Part shown: in pieces, positions 10,079 through 20,561 of the stretch | How the letters are laid out: each line of letters starts with the position of its first letter | Position numbering within the stretch: position 1 is the stretch's first letter | Source: an uncultured Nocardioides sp. | GTDB lineage: Bacteria; Actinomycetota; Actinomycetes; Propionibacteriales; Nocardioidaceae | DNA: 34,378 nt | Assembly: GCA_902805885.1 (NCBI GenBank) | Contig: CADCUM010000001.1 | Span: forward strand, 19,440 to 53,817 | Reading direction: 5' to 3' | The notes under the pieces: generated by a model | What the model saw: only the letters and a program-made list of their open reading frames with translations | What the model was told of the DNA's origin: nothing | Databases searched by the model: none | Position numbers and translations under genes: made by a program

Positions 10079-11029
10079 TCAGCCGTTGCCGCCTGCACGG
10101 AACTCGCGCCAGGCGTCGCTCATCCGGTCGGCCTGACCCGGCGTGAACTGGTCCATGCAGAAGTCCTCGGTGTAGTCCATGAAGTTGTGGATCGGGTCGG
10201 TCCCGGGCGCCTTCTCGCAGGAGTCACGCTCCTCGCAGTAGAACTGCGGGGAGGCCTCCCGCGGGGTGTCGGCCACGCCGTCGTTGACGGCCGTGCACCC
10301 GTTCGCGAAGGTGTGCTCGAGCATCAGCCAGTGGCCGACCTCGTGGGTGAGCGTGTCGCCCTCGTTGTAGGGCTCGACGGTCCCGCCGGGCATCGACTCG
10401 TCGAGGATGACCACGCCGTCGACGTAGTCACGGCCGTTGTTGTAGCCCTTGGGGAAGTAGGCCCAGCCGAGCAGGCCACCCCCGATGTCGGCGGCGTAGA
10501 CGTTGAGCGTCTCCGAGTCACCGCGGTGCAAGGTCTGCTTCATCTCCTTCTCGACCCTGCCGGGGGTCACGTTCGCCCACACGTCGTTGGCCACGAAGTT
10601 CGTGTGGACCAGGTCGAAGCGGAAGGGCGTGTCGGCCGCCTCGGCAGCGGTCGTCCCCGAGAAGGCGGCGTTCAGGACGTCCATCTGCTCGCGCACCATG
10701 CCGCGCAGCCGGTTGCGGTCGTCCTCGCTCGCGCCGGTCTTGGTGACGACGTGGAAGACGGTCTCCACCTGCACGGTCCCCGCACCGAGCGTCGGCAGGT
10801 CGGGGATCAGGCCGTACTGGGGGGCCTGCTTGTCGTTGTAGAGCTTGGGTTCCTTGACGGCGGCACCGGCCTTGACGCGGGCGGAGCTCGAGCCGGCCTC
10901 TTCGATGCACTCCTCGACGGCGGGCGAGGCGAGTGGGCTGACGACGACGGCGCTGGCGCCGAGGGTGGCGGTGGCCAGGCCCATGGCGCAGGTCATGGCG
11001 GCGGTCTTCAGGGCGCGGGTGGTTCGCAT
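10079..11029 (-). CDS. Secreted M43-type zinc metalloprotease (pappalysin-like)
   Basis: A 316-residue secreted protease of the metzincin class. The start ATG at 11029 gives a basic N-terminus (R-T-T-R-A-L-K) and a hydrophobic Ala-rich signal peptide to about residue 38; AAAGG lies upstream at workable spacing. GTG at 11041 is a worse choice because AAAGG would abut it. The zinc motif is H229-E230-V-G-H233-W-L-M-L-E-H239 (HExxHxxxxxH), with a Met-turn at N-F-M284-D-Y-T. Cysteines at 245, 265, 271 and 291 fit the disulfide pattern of M43 catalytic domains. No C-terminal binding domain is present, so it is close to the minimal catalytic unit, as in ulilysin-type enzymes. The gene has its own conventional promoter. 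Confidence 0.88.
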   Translation of the reverse strand: MRTTRALKTAAMTCAMGLATATLGASAVVVSPLASPAVEECIEEAGSSSARVKAGAAVKEPKLYNDKQAPQYGLIPDLPTLGAGTVQVETVFHVVTKTGASEDDRNRLRGMVREQMDVLNAAFSGTTAAEAADTPFRFDLVHTNFVANDVWANVTPGRVEKEMKQTLHRGDSETLNVYAADIGGGLLGWAYFPKGYNNGRDYVDGVVILDESMPGGTVEPYNEGDTLTHEVGHWLMLEHTFANGCTAVNDGVADTPREASPQFYCEERDSCEKAPGTDPIHNFMDYTEDFCMDQFTPGQADRMSDAWREFRAGGNG

Positions 11030-11061
11030 CAGGGGTGACACCTTTCGAGAGGGATGTCGAG

Positions 11062-11090
11062 AACCTAGGCGCTGCCACCCGATGTGACCA
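11062..11090 (-). promoter_or_regulatory. Sigma-70-like promoter of the metalloprotease gene
   Basis: On the minus strand TGGTCA (11085-11090) and TAGGTT (11062-11067) are separated by 17 bases. Transcription from about 11055 would give a leader of about 25 bases carrying AAAGG before the ATG. Confidence 0.45.
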
Positions 11091-11120
11091 GCCCCTCAGG
11101 GCGGTGTGTCACATTGCTCC

Positions 11121-11915
11121 ATGCCCACCCCCGCGCCCATCCCCGTGCCCACCCCCGACCGGCAGCCCCCCTCGGCCCTCTCCTCGTGGACCGCCGGGGC
11201 GCACACGGCGCCGGTGGCGGGGACGCCCACCACGCATCCCACCTACCGCAAGGGCTCCGGGCCGGGGGTCGTCGTGGTGCACGAGGTCCCGGGGCTCACC
11301 CAGGGCGTGATCGACTTCGGGCAGGAGCTGGTCGACGCCGGCTACACCGTGGTGCTGCCGCACCTGTTCGGGTCGGCCGGCCGGCCGTTCTCGGCCCAGG
11401 ACGTGGCGCGCACCCTCCCGCGGCTCTGCGTGAGCAGCGAGTTCACGGTGCTGGCCACCGACGTGACGACCCCGGTGGCCGAGTGGTTGCGCAGCCTGGC
11501 CCGCGAGCTGCACGCCGAGCTCGGCGGCCCCGGCGTCGGCGCCCTCGGGATGTGCTTCACCGGCGGCTTCGCGCTGGCGATGATGGTCGAGGAGACCACG
11601 GTGGCGCCGGTCCTCTGCCAGCCCAGCGCGCCGTTCGCGATCGGTGCGAAGCGCTCCGCGGACCTCAACCTGTCCCCCGCGGACCGCGCCGCCGTCGCCC
11701 GGCGGGCCGCGTCGGGCTGCTCCGTGCTGGGACTGCGCTACGCGGACGACCGGGCCGTCGGCACCAGGTTCGACACGCTGTCGGCACTGATCGGCGAGGC
11801 GTTCATCCGCGTCGACCTCCCGGGCAAGGGGCACTCCACCGTGACCGAGCACCGCTCGCAGGTCGCCGTGGACGCCGTCCTGCAGTTCTTCGCCCAGCGG
11901 CTGCGTTCGACCTAG
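11121..11915 (+). CDS. Dienelactone hydrolase family protein
   Basis: A 264-residue alpha/beta hydrolase of the dienelactone hydrolase family. The nucleophile is Cys, in G-M-C145-F-T-G-G (family pattern G-x-C-x-G-G); H238 in G-K-G-H-S-T is the catalytic His, and the conserved Glu near the oxyanion site appears in V-V-H-E-V-P-G-L. The Asp of the triad is expected in the R-Y-A-D-D segment. A Pro-rich N-terminal tail of about 20 residues precedes the domain. The start is ATG at 11121. The protein has no signal peptide and is probably cytoplasmic. The adjacent SDR gene on the same strand (48 bases on) may be co-transcribed. The substrate is not known; the family handles dienelactones and other esters or lactones. 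Confidence 0.85.
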   Translation: MPTPAPIPVPTPDRQPPSALSSWTAGAHTAPVAGTPTTHPTYRKGSGPGVVVVHEVPGLTQGVIDFGQELVDAGYTVVLPHLFGSAGRPFSAQDVARTLPRLCVSSEFTVLATDVTTPVAEWLRSLARELHAELGGPGVGALGMCFTGGFALAMMVEETTVAPVLCQPSAPFAIGAKRSADLNLSPADRAAVARRAASGCSVLGLRYADDRAVGTRFDTLSALIGEAFIRVDLPGKGHSTVTEHRSQVAVDAVLQFFAQRLRST

Positions 11916-11963
11916 GCGGCACGCCACCCACATGGGACCGCGGCGTCGGGGTACCGCCTCCGC

Positions 11964-12776
11964 ATGAGCGACGACCAGACCCCTGCAGCCGACCGACGAT
12001 CCCTCGCCCTGGTGACCGGCGCCTCCAGCGGCATCGGCCGCGAGCTGGCGCTCGAGCTGGCCAGGCGCGGGCACGACCTGGTGCTCGTCGCCGAGGACGC
12101 CGAGCTCGACGACGCCGCCGCCGAGGTCCGTGCCGAGGGCGCCCAGGTGCGGACCGTGCGCTGCGACCTGCGGGAGCCGGCGAGCGTGGCCGGCGTCCAC
12201 CGGGCGGTCCTCGCCGAGGCCCGCCCGCTCGCGGTGGCTGCGCTGAACGCGGGCATCGGCCGTGGCGGCGCCTTCGTCGACAACGACATCGAGGACGAGG
12301 TCGCCGTCATCGACCTCAACGTCACGTCGACGGTGCGCCTGGCCAAGCTCGTGCTGCGCGACATGGTCGCGGCCCACCAGGGTCGCGTCCTCCTCACGTC
12401 CTCGATCGCCTCCGAGATGCCCGGCTCGTTCCACGCGGTCTACAACGCGTCGAAGTCGTTCGTGCAGTCCTTCGCCGAAGCGCTGCAGGAGGAGCTGAAG
12501 GACACCTCTGTCACGATCACGTCACTGATGCCCGGACCCACGGACACCGAGTTCTTCGAGCGCGCGGGGATGATGGACACCAAGGTCGGCCAGGGCCCCA
12601 AGGACGATCCCGCTCAGGTGGCGCGCCAGGGGGTGGACGCCCTCCTGGCCGGTGAGCTCCGGGTCGTCGGCGGCGGGGTCAGGACCCGGGTCCAGGAGGC
12701 CGCGAGCAAGGTCGTGCCCGACCGCGTCAAGGCGGCGATGCACCGCGGCATGGCGGAGCCCGGGTCCGAGGAGTGA
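11964..12776 (+). CDS. Short-chain dehydrogenase/reductase (SDR)
   Basis: A 270-residue classical SDR oxidoreductase. The cofactor loop is T-G-A-S-S-G-I-G near residue 18, followed by N-A-G-I-G. The catalytic set is S147, Y160 and K164 (L-T-S-S-I-A and Y-N-A-S-K). The segment L-M-P-G-P-T-D-T-E-F after the active site matches the family's usual P-G-x-x-x-T. The C-terminal tail from about 225 is longer and charged. No strong cofactor-choice residue is assigned. The gene ends 12 bases before the convergent kinase gene. Confidence 0.9.
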   Translation: MSDDQTPAADRRSLALVTGASSGIGRELALELARRGHDLVLVAEDAELDDAAAEVRAEGAQVRTVRCDLREPASVAGVHRAVLAEARPLAVAALNAGIGRGGAFVDNDIEDEVAVIDLNVTSTVRLAKLVLRDMVAAHQGRVLLTSSIASEMPGSFHAVYNASKSFVQSFAEALQEELKDTSVTITSLMPGPTDTEFFERAGMMDTKVGQGPKDDPAQVARQGVDALLAGELRVVGGGVRTRVQEAASKVVPDRVKAAMHRGMAEPGSEE

Positions 12777-12788
12777 GCCCGCCCGCGG

Positions 12789-15567
<2,779 letters not shown>

Positions 15568-15571
15568 GGGC

Positions 15572-16303
15572 TCAGGCCTCGGCCGGCTCGGCAGGCGGCT
15601 TCTCGAAGTAGAGGACCATGCTCTTGCCGATCAGCGGGTCGAGGACCCTGCCGGCCAGCTGCAGGGCGCGGGGGTTCTCCACGATCTCCCAGACCAGGAG
15701 CCTGTGGTAGGCCTTCGCGAGCGGGTGGTCGTCGTTGGTGACGCCGACGGCGCACTTGATCCACCAGTACGGCGAGTGGAGGCCGTGGGCGTAGTCCTTG
15801 CCGGTGAACCGGAGCCCGGCCTTGGTGACCTTGTCGGTGAGCTCCTCCTCCGTGTAGATCCGGATGTGCCCGCCCTCGACGTCGTGGTATTCGTCGGACA
15901 GCTTCCAGTTGACGATCTCGGGGAACCACCGGGGCACGCTCACCGCCATCGTCCCGCCCGGGCGCAGCACCCGCACCAGCTCGGCGATCGCCTGGATGTC
16001 GGCCGGCACGTGCTCGAGCACCTCCGCGGCCACGATCCGGTCGAACTCCCCGTCCGCGAAGGGCAGCGCCAGCGCGTCGCCCTCCTTGGTGTCGGCCTCC
16101 GCCCCGGCGGGGACCTCGCCGCTGTCGCGCATCGCCGCGAACCACTCGCGCACCGTGGCGAGCTCGTCGGCGTCCTGGTCGAACGCGACCACGTCGGCAC
16201 CGCGCTTGTACATCTCGAACGCGTGCCGGCCGGCGCCGCACCCCATGTCGAGCACGCGCTCCCCCGGGCGCAGCCCGAGCCGGTCGAAGTCAACGGTCAG
16301 CAC
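15572..16303 (-). CDS. Class I SAM-dependent methyltransferase in GT4 operon
   Basis: A 243-residue methyltransferase of the Methyltransf_11 type. Motif I is V-L-D-M-G-C-G-A-G-R-H, followed by the acidic end of strand 2 (V-V-A-F-D-Q-D), then G-D-A-L-A-L-P-F and I-V-A-A-E-V-L-E-H-V-P, and L-R-P-G-G-T. These are the full set of the fold. The C-terminal part has aromatic segments (Y-W-W-I-K-C) that may contact a lipid-like acceptor. The start is GTG at 16303, preceded by GGAGGG at good spacing. It overlaps the end of the GT4 gene by 14 bases and is followed after four bases by the barrel gene, so the three are one operon. A sugar or lipid-linked sugar is the likely acceptor. Confidence 0.9.
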   Translation of the reverse strand: MLTVDFDRLGLRPGERVLDMGCGAGRHAFEMYKRGADVVAFDQDADELATVREWFAAMRDSGEVPAGAEADTKEGDALALPFADGEFDRIVAAEVLEHVPADIQAIAELVRVLRPGGTMAVSVPRWFPEIVNWKLSDEYHDVEGGHIRIYTEEELTDKVTKAGLRFTGKDYAHGLHSPYWWIKCAVGVTNDDHPLAKAYHRLLVWEIVENPRALQLAGRVLDPLIGKSMVLYFEKPPAEPAEA

Positions 16304-17561
16304 GGGTGGGTCCCTCCTGCTCGGGGCGCGACCGGTGGTGGTCGGCGATGGCGTCCTCGTACGCCGCGGCCGTGGCCTCGGCGACGGCGCGCCAGCTGAA
16401 GAGCTCCGCGACGCGTCGGCGGCCGGCGGCGCCCATCCGCGCGCGGCGCTCCGGGTCGTCGAGCAGGGCGGCCAGCGCGGCCTCCAGCTCCCCGACGTCG
16501 CCGGGGGTGACCAGCTCGGCGCACTCCCCGTCCGGGCCGACCACCTCGGGGATGGCGCCCGCACGGGAGACCACGAGCGGCGTGGCGCACGCCATCAGCT
16601 CGGCCGTCGGCAACGAGAAGCCCTCGTAGAGCGAGGGCACGCAGGCGACCTCCGCGGAGCCCATCACCTCGACCAGCTCGGCGTCGCTCACCCCGCTGAC
16701 GAAGGAGACGTGCTCGGCGATGCCCAGGCGGTCGACGAGCTGCTCGGTGCGGCCGCCGGGCTCGGGCCGGGTCACCAGCACCAGCGACACGTCGCGCTCG
16801 GTGCGCAGCTTGGCGAACGCCTCCAGCAGCGTGGCGATGCCCTTCATCGGCGCGTCCGCGCTGGCCATCGCCAGGATGCGGCCCGGGTGGCGCGGTGCGG
16901 TGGGCGGCGCGAAGACGTCGTCCACGCCGAGCAGGATCGTCCGCATCCGCGCCGGGTCGACCCCGAAGTCACGCGCGATGTCGCGCGCCGAGGACTCCGA
17001 CGGGGTGAGCACCATCCGGAGCTGACGCGCCACCCGGCCCTGCATGCGGAGGAAGCCGTACCAGCGGCGCAGCGTCAGCCGCTTGCGCCACGACGGCGCC
17101 GTCTCGAGGTCGATGCGGCGGTCGACGGTGATCGGGTGGTGGATCGTGGCGACGACCGGGAGCCCGAGCCGCTCGAGCTCGAGGATGCCCGTGCCGAGGA
17201 CCTGGTTGTCGTGGGCGACGTCGAAGTCGCCCGCACGGTCCCGCATCAGCCGAGCGATGCGGGAGCTGAACGTCCTGGGCTCGGGGAACCCCGCGACGCA
17301 CATCGTGAGGAACTCCTCGACGTCGATGCGGTCGCGGAACTCGCGCCAGTGCGGGATGCGGAACGGGTCGGGCTCGCGGTAGAGGTCCAGGCTCGGGACC
17401 TTGGTCAGCCGGACGCCCTCGTCGAGCTCGGGATAGGGCTGTCCGGAGAAGACCTCGACCTCGTGGCCGAGTCGGACGAGCTCCCGGCTGAGGTGGCGGA
17501 CGTAGACGCCCTGGCCGCCGCAGTGCGGCTTGCTCCGGTAGGACAGCATGGCGATGCGCAA
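16290..17561 (-). CDS. Glycosyltransferase family 4 (GT-B fold)
   Basis: A 423-residue retaining glycosyltransferase. The N-terminal domain begins M-R-I-A-M-L-S-Y-R-S-K-P-H and has the G-G-Q-G-V-Y-V acceptor loop. The donor domain carries G-R-I-L-A-M-A-S-A-D and the E-x7-E motif E313-G-F-S-L-P-T-A-E321. The start is TTG at 17561, giving the usual family opening and preceded by AAAGGG about eight bases away; ATG at 17549 would remove the first strand. This is the first gene of the three-gene operon. A promoter -10 box and an adjoining palindrome lie 34-56 bases upstream. The nucleotide-sugar and acceptor are not identifiable. Confidence 0.93.
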   Translation of the reverse strand: MRIAMLSYRSKPHCGGQGVYVRHLSRELVRLGHEVEVFSGQPYPELDEGVRLTKVPSLDLYREPDPFRIPHWREFRDRIDVEEFLTMCVAGFPEPRTFSSRIARLMRDRAGDFDVAHDNQVLGTGILELERLGLPVVATIHHPITVDRRIDLETAPSWRKRLTLRRWYGFLRMQGRVARQLRMVLTPSESSARDIARDFGVDPARMRTILLGVDDVFAPPTAPRHPGRILAMASADAPMKGIATLLEAFAKLRTERDVSLVLVTRPEPGGRTEQLVDRLGIAEHVSFVSGVSDAELVEVMGSAEVACVPSLYEGFSLPTAELMACATPLVVSRAGAIPEVVGPDGECAELVTPGDVGELEAALAALLDDPERRARMGAAGRRRVAELFSWRAVAEATAAAYEDAIADHHRSRPEQEGPTRADR

Positions 17562-17594
17562 CGAGCCGCCCTTTCGCTCTGGACGTGACGCCTC

Positions 17595-17617
17595 ATTATC
17601 CCTACCGGCAGGTAGGG
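17595..17617 (-). promoter_or_regulatory. -10 box and operator-like palindrome of the GT4 operon
   Basis: On the minus strand GATAAT (17595-17600) matches TATAAT at five of six positions. Directly upstream, and touching it at base 17600, is the palindrome CCCTACC-GGCA-GGTAGGG (17600-17617), with 7-base arms. It therefore fills the spacer region between -35 and -10, where a dimeric repressor of the TetR class would block polymerase. No regulator gene lies nearby; the gene 3' of the palindrome is an oxidoreductase. Confidence 0.5.
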
Positions 17618-17631
17618 ACCGCCGCGCGGGG

Positions 17632-18603
17632 TCACGCCTCGCTGGAGTGCCCCGGGAAGACGTGGGCGGTCGGGTCGATCACGACGGCGGCGTTGTTGAC
17701 CGCGGTGGCGGCCTCCCCGAACCCCACGGCGATGAGCCGCACCTTGCCGGGGTAGTCGGTGATGTCGCCGGCGGCGAAGACCCGCGGCAGGTTGGTGCGC
17801 ATCGCCGAGTCCACGACGACGTGGCGCTTCGAGGTGGTCAGCCCCCACTGCTGGATCGCACCCAGGTCGGCCACGAAGCCCAGGGCCGCGACGACAGCCT
17901 GCGCCGGGAGCACGCGGGGGTCCTCGCCGTCGACGGCGACCTCGACCTCCTCGAGGTGGCCGGCGCCGCGCAGCGCGGTCACCTGGGCACGGGTGATGAT
18001 CTCGACGCTCGAGGCGCGCACGGCGGCCACCGTGCGCTCGTGGGCTCGGAAGGCGTCCCGGCGGTGCACGAGCGTCACCGAGCCTGCGACCGGCTCGAGG
18101 TGCTGCGCCCAGTCGAACGCGCTGTCACCGCCTCCGACGATGACGACGTCCTTCCCGGCGTACGGCGCGAAGCTCGGCACGAAGAACTCCAGGCCGCGCC
18201 CCAGCCAGCCCTCCCCCGCGGGCAGCGGCCGTGGGGTGAACTTCCCGATCCCCGCCGTCACGATCACCGCCCCCGCGACGATGCGCGTGCCGTCGTCCAG
18301 GCTCAGCGTCACGTCGTCCTCGCCGTGCTCGAGCGTGGCCGCGGTGCGGTCGAGGAAGTACGCCGGGCCGCCCGTCGCCGCCTGGGTGACCAACCCCTCG
18401 ACCAGGTCGCGACCCTTGATGCTCGGGAAGCCGGCGACGTCGAGGATGGCCTTCTCGGGGTACATGGCGGTGATCTGGCCGCCGAGCTCCGGCAGGGAGT
18501 CCACGACGGCGACGCGCAACCCGCGGAAGCCCGCGTAGTAGGCGGCGTAGAGGCCCGTGGGGCCTGCGCCGACGATCACCAGGTCCGCAGTCACGTCGCT
18601 CAC
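17632..18603 (-). CDS. Ferredoxin-NADP reductase, thioredoxin-reductase-like (YumC type)
   Basis: A 323-residue FAD/NAD(P)H flavoprotein. The FAD site is V-I-V-G-A-G-P-T-G-L-Y near residue 9, the NADPH site is V-V-I-V-G-G-G-D-S-A-F-D near 153, and the C-terminal FAD contact is V-F-A-A-G-D-I-T. It has the thioredoxin reductase fold but lacks the C-x-x-C redox pair, which is the mark of the ferredoxin/flavodoxin-NADP reductases of the Bacillus YumC type. The start is GTG at 18603 with GGGAGG nine bases upstream. It follows the two Mce-associated-like genes after 55 bases on the same strand and could share their mRNA. No ferredoxin gene is in the window. Confidence 0.88.
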   Translation of the reverse strand: MSDVTADLVIVGAGPTGLYAAYYAGFRGLRVAVVDSLPELGGQITAMYPEKAILDVAGFPSIKGRDLVEGLVTQAATGGPAYFLDRTAATLEHGEDDVTLSLDDGTRIVAGAVIVTAGIGKFTPRPLPAGEGWLGRGLEFFVPSFAPYAGKDVVIVGGGDSAFDWAQHLEPVAGSVTLVHRRDAFRAHERTVAAVRASSVEIITRAQVTALRGAGHLEEVEVAVDGEDPRVLPAQAVVAALGFVADLGAIQQWGLTTSKRHVVVDSAMRTNLPRVFAAGDITDYPGKVRLIAVGFGEAATAVNNAAVVIDPTAHVFPGHSSEA

Positions 18604-18658
18604 GTCGGCGATCCTCCCGGCTCCGGGGGCCCTGCGTCGAGGGTCCGAGCCGGCGAGC

Positions 18659-19192
18659 TCACAGGGCGTCGATCTCGGTGACCAGCCAGCCGTCGGCCGT
18701 CCGCTGCAGGACGAGGACCACCCGGGTCAGCTCGACGCGGGGCTCGTCGAGGTCCCTGCCGGTGGTGCGCTCGTTGACGAAGAGCAGGACCTTCGCCTCG
18801 CTGTCGGTCACCGAGACCACCGAGGACGCCACCGGCGTGGCCTCGACGACGGTCCGGTTGCGCTGGGTCTGGTCGGCCGCGCGTGCCATCGAGGCGTCGT
18901 ACTGCTCACGCAGCTCGTCGGCCAGCAGCGCCCGTGCGGCGGTCGCGTCCCGGTCGAGGGTGCGCCAGGAGTACCCCAGGACCTGTGTGGCGGCCCGCTC
19001 CGCAGCCTCCATCGCCTCGGTCGCGGCGGCATCCGAGACGACGACGGCGTCCTCGGCGGACGCGGACGTCGCGTCGGTCACCTCGGACCCCTGTCCGTCG
19101 TCGATCAGCAGACGCACCAGGAGGGCCGCCACGAGCAGGACGGCCACGGACAGGAGGATCCCGGTCGTGGCGCGCAGCATCCGACCGGTCAC
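18659..19192 (-). CDS. Mce-associated-like membrane protein (second of a pair)
   Basis: A 177-residue protein with one N-terminal membrane segment (about 8-29) and an extracytoplasmic domain of mixed helix and strand. The helical segment ending V-L-G-Y-S-W-R-T-L-D, followed by Arg-rich helices and a beta part with L-F-V-N-E and W-L-V-T-E-I, is the layout of actinobacterial Mce-associated proteins. The start is GTG at 19192, which overlaps the TGA of the upstream paralogue (GTGA), so the pair is translationally coupled. No mce genes (YrbE or MlaD-domain proteins) are in the window, so a link to an Mce transporter is not shown here. Confidence 0.7.
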   Translation of the reverse strand: MTGRMLRATTGILLSVAVLLVAALLVRLLIDDGQGSEVTDATSASAEDAVVVSDAAATEAMEAAERAATQVLGYSWRTLDRDATAARALLADELREQYDASMARAADQTQRNRTVVEATPVASSVVSVTDSEAKVLLFVNERTTGRDLDEPRVELTRVVLVLQRTADGWLVTEIDAL

Positions 19193-19710
19193 CGCACGAA
19201 CTCCACGTCCTCGGTGAGCCAGCGCTCGCCGTCGCGCACCAGCTCGAGGCGCAGGCGGTAGTAGCGCGCCACACCCTCGTTGCCGGTGCTCCTGTTCTGG
19301 ACCACGGTGTCCGCCGCGACCAGCACGGTGGCGGTGTCGGCGTCCTGCTCCACCACCCCGACCGCCACGACCTCGGCGACGCTCACGGCGCGGGCCCGTC
19401 GGGCCTCGCGGACCAGGCGGTCCCTCTGGGCGGCGTAGTCGGACGCGAACTCGCCGGTGGCCCCCGCCAGCACGGTGTCCACCAGGGTGTCCATGTCGCG
19501 GTGGTCGACGCTGAGGAAGGCCAGGGCCAGGTCCTCGGCGGCCGCAGCCACCTCCTGGTGCTGCGTGGTCCGGTCGGAGTCGATGCGCCACGGGGTCAGG
19601 GCGCCCACGGCCCGGTCGCGGCCGTCCTCGACCACGACGACTGCCACGCCCGTGACGACCACCAGCAGCACCAGCACGCCGGTCAGCGCGCGCAGCCACC
19701 ACGACGGCAC
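19189..19710 (-). CDS. Mce-associated-like membrane protein (first of a pair)
   Basis: A 173-residue single-span membrane protein of the same design as its neighbour: membrane helix at about 6-27, then a helical and beta domain outside the membrane. The C-terminal V-A-R-Y-Y-R-L-R-L-E-L-V and W-L-T-E-D-V-E-F-V segments parallel the last strands of the other copy (V-V-L-V-L-Q and W-L-V-T-E-I-D), which indicates an old duplication. The start is GTG at 19710 with GGAGG eight bases upstream; GTG at 19719 would sit on the ribosome site. It begins an operon with 18659-19192 and perhaps the reductase gene. Confidence 0.7.
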   Translation of the reverse strand: MPSWWLRALTGVLVLLVVVTGVAVVVVEDGRDRAVGALTPWRIDSDRTTQHQEVAAAAEDLALAFLSVDHRDMDTLVDTVLAGATGEFASDYAAQRDRLVREARRARAVSVAEVVAVGVVEQDADTATVLVAADTVVQNRSTGNEGVARYYRLRLELVRDGERWLTEDVEFVR

Positions 19711-19787
19711 GCCATCCACCTCCCCTGCGCTCTGGACCTCCGCGGAGACCGTAGCCGAGTGCGGTCGGCCCCGCAGGCGGCGCGACC

Positions 19788-19793
19788 TAGGAT
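19788..19793 (+). promoter_or_regulatory. -10 box, probable leaderless promoter of the channel-like gene
   Basis: TAGGAT is followed by seven bases (tcccggc) and the ATG at 19801. Confidence 0.5.
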
Positions 19794-19800
19794 TCCCGGC

Positions 19801-20463
19801 ATGAACCTGCGCCTGCTGGGCCGGCACCCCTCGGCGACCCTGCTGCTGGTGCAGCTGTTCGGGGTCCTCGCCTATCCCTTCCTCGACCAGAGCGAGCCCG
19901 GCCGCGCCGCCCTCGGCATGGTGGGGACGGTCATGGTCCTCGTGGCGATCTGGGCGGTGCGGTTCACGCCGGCGCTCGGCTGGGTCGCCGGCGTGCTCGG
20001 CGTGCCGGCGCTGGTCTTCAGCTTCCTGGAGGCGTTCAACCCCGACACGGACTGGATCGTCCTCACCAACGCGCTGCTGCACGCGCCGTTCTACTTCTAC
20101 GTCTCCTACGCGATGCTCCGCTACCTCTTCCACGACGACGACGTGACGACGGACGAGCTCTACTGCACGGGCGCCGCCTTCACCGTCGTGGCGTGGGCGT
20201 TCGCGTACGTCTTCGCGATCGTGCAGGTGCTCGAGGGGCCGGCCGCCTTCGGAGGCGCCGACGGTGCCGACCGGACGTGGTTCGAGCTGCTCTACCTGAG
20301 CTTCGCCAACCTCACCAGCGTCGGGCTGTCCGACATCGTGCCCGTCCTGCCGCACGCGAGGTCGGTGGTGATGGTCGAGCAGATGCTGGGCGTCATGTAC
20401 GTCGCCCTGGTGGTCGCCCGCCTCGTCGGCCTCGCGAGCGCCCGGGCGACGCGGCGGATGTGA
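19801..20463 (+). CDS. Ion-channel-like membrane protein with altered selectivity filter
   Basis: A 220-residue membrane protein with about six hydrophobic helices (roughly 10-27, 36-54, 62-78, 88-108, 122-144, 188-208). A pore-loop-like segment lies between the last two: L-L-Y-L-S-F-A-N-L-T172-S-V-G175-L-S-D178-I-V-P. This aligns with the potassium-channel stretch S-F-x-T-L-T-T-V-G-Y-G-D-I-x-P, but the filter Y-G is replaced by L-S. The topology and helix after the pore fit the Ion_trans_2/two-TM-pore family. The protein may conduct other ions, be regulated differently, or not conduct. I believe close actinobacterial relatives share the L-S-D form, which I could not check. No cytoplasmic RCK domain is present. 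Confidence 0.72.
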   Translation: MNLRLLGRHPSATLLLVQLFGVLAYPFLDQSEPGRAALGMVGTVMVLVAIWAVRFTPALGWVAGVLGVPALVFSFLEAFNPDTDWIVLTNALLHAPFYFYVSYAMLRYLFHDDDVTTDELYCTGAAFTVVAWAFAYVFAIVQVLEGPAAFGGADGADRTWFELLYLSFANLTSVGLSDIVPVLPHARSVVMVEQMLGVMYVALVVARLVGLASARATRRM

Positions 20464-20480
20464 CCCGAGCGGCCGGCGCC

Positions 20481-20561
20481 CGTCACTCCTCGGCGTCCGT
20501 CACTCCTCGGAGTCGTCCTCGTCGGCGTCCGTCACTCCTCGGAGTCGTCCTCGTCGGAGTC
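20481..20561. repeat. Tandem repeat triplicating the end of the hemerythrin gene
   Basis: Two 32-base units, 20498-20529 and 20530-20561, differ at one base. A shortened 17-base unit (20481-20497) precedes them. Each starts CGTCACTCCTCGG, so each holds the complement of a stop codon (TCA at 20483, 20500 and 20532). An inner 15-base repeat encodes the D/E/S-rich tail. This looks like replication slippage at the gene's 3' end. Confidence 0.85.

Noticed and set aside
11035..11112. GTGACAC and GTGTCAC as a widely spaced inverted repeat between the metalloprotease and hydrolase genes
   Set aside because: Seven-base arms about 65 bases apart are expected by chance, and the left copy overlaps a start region with no other sign of control.
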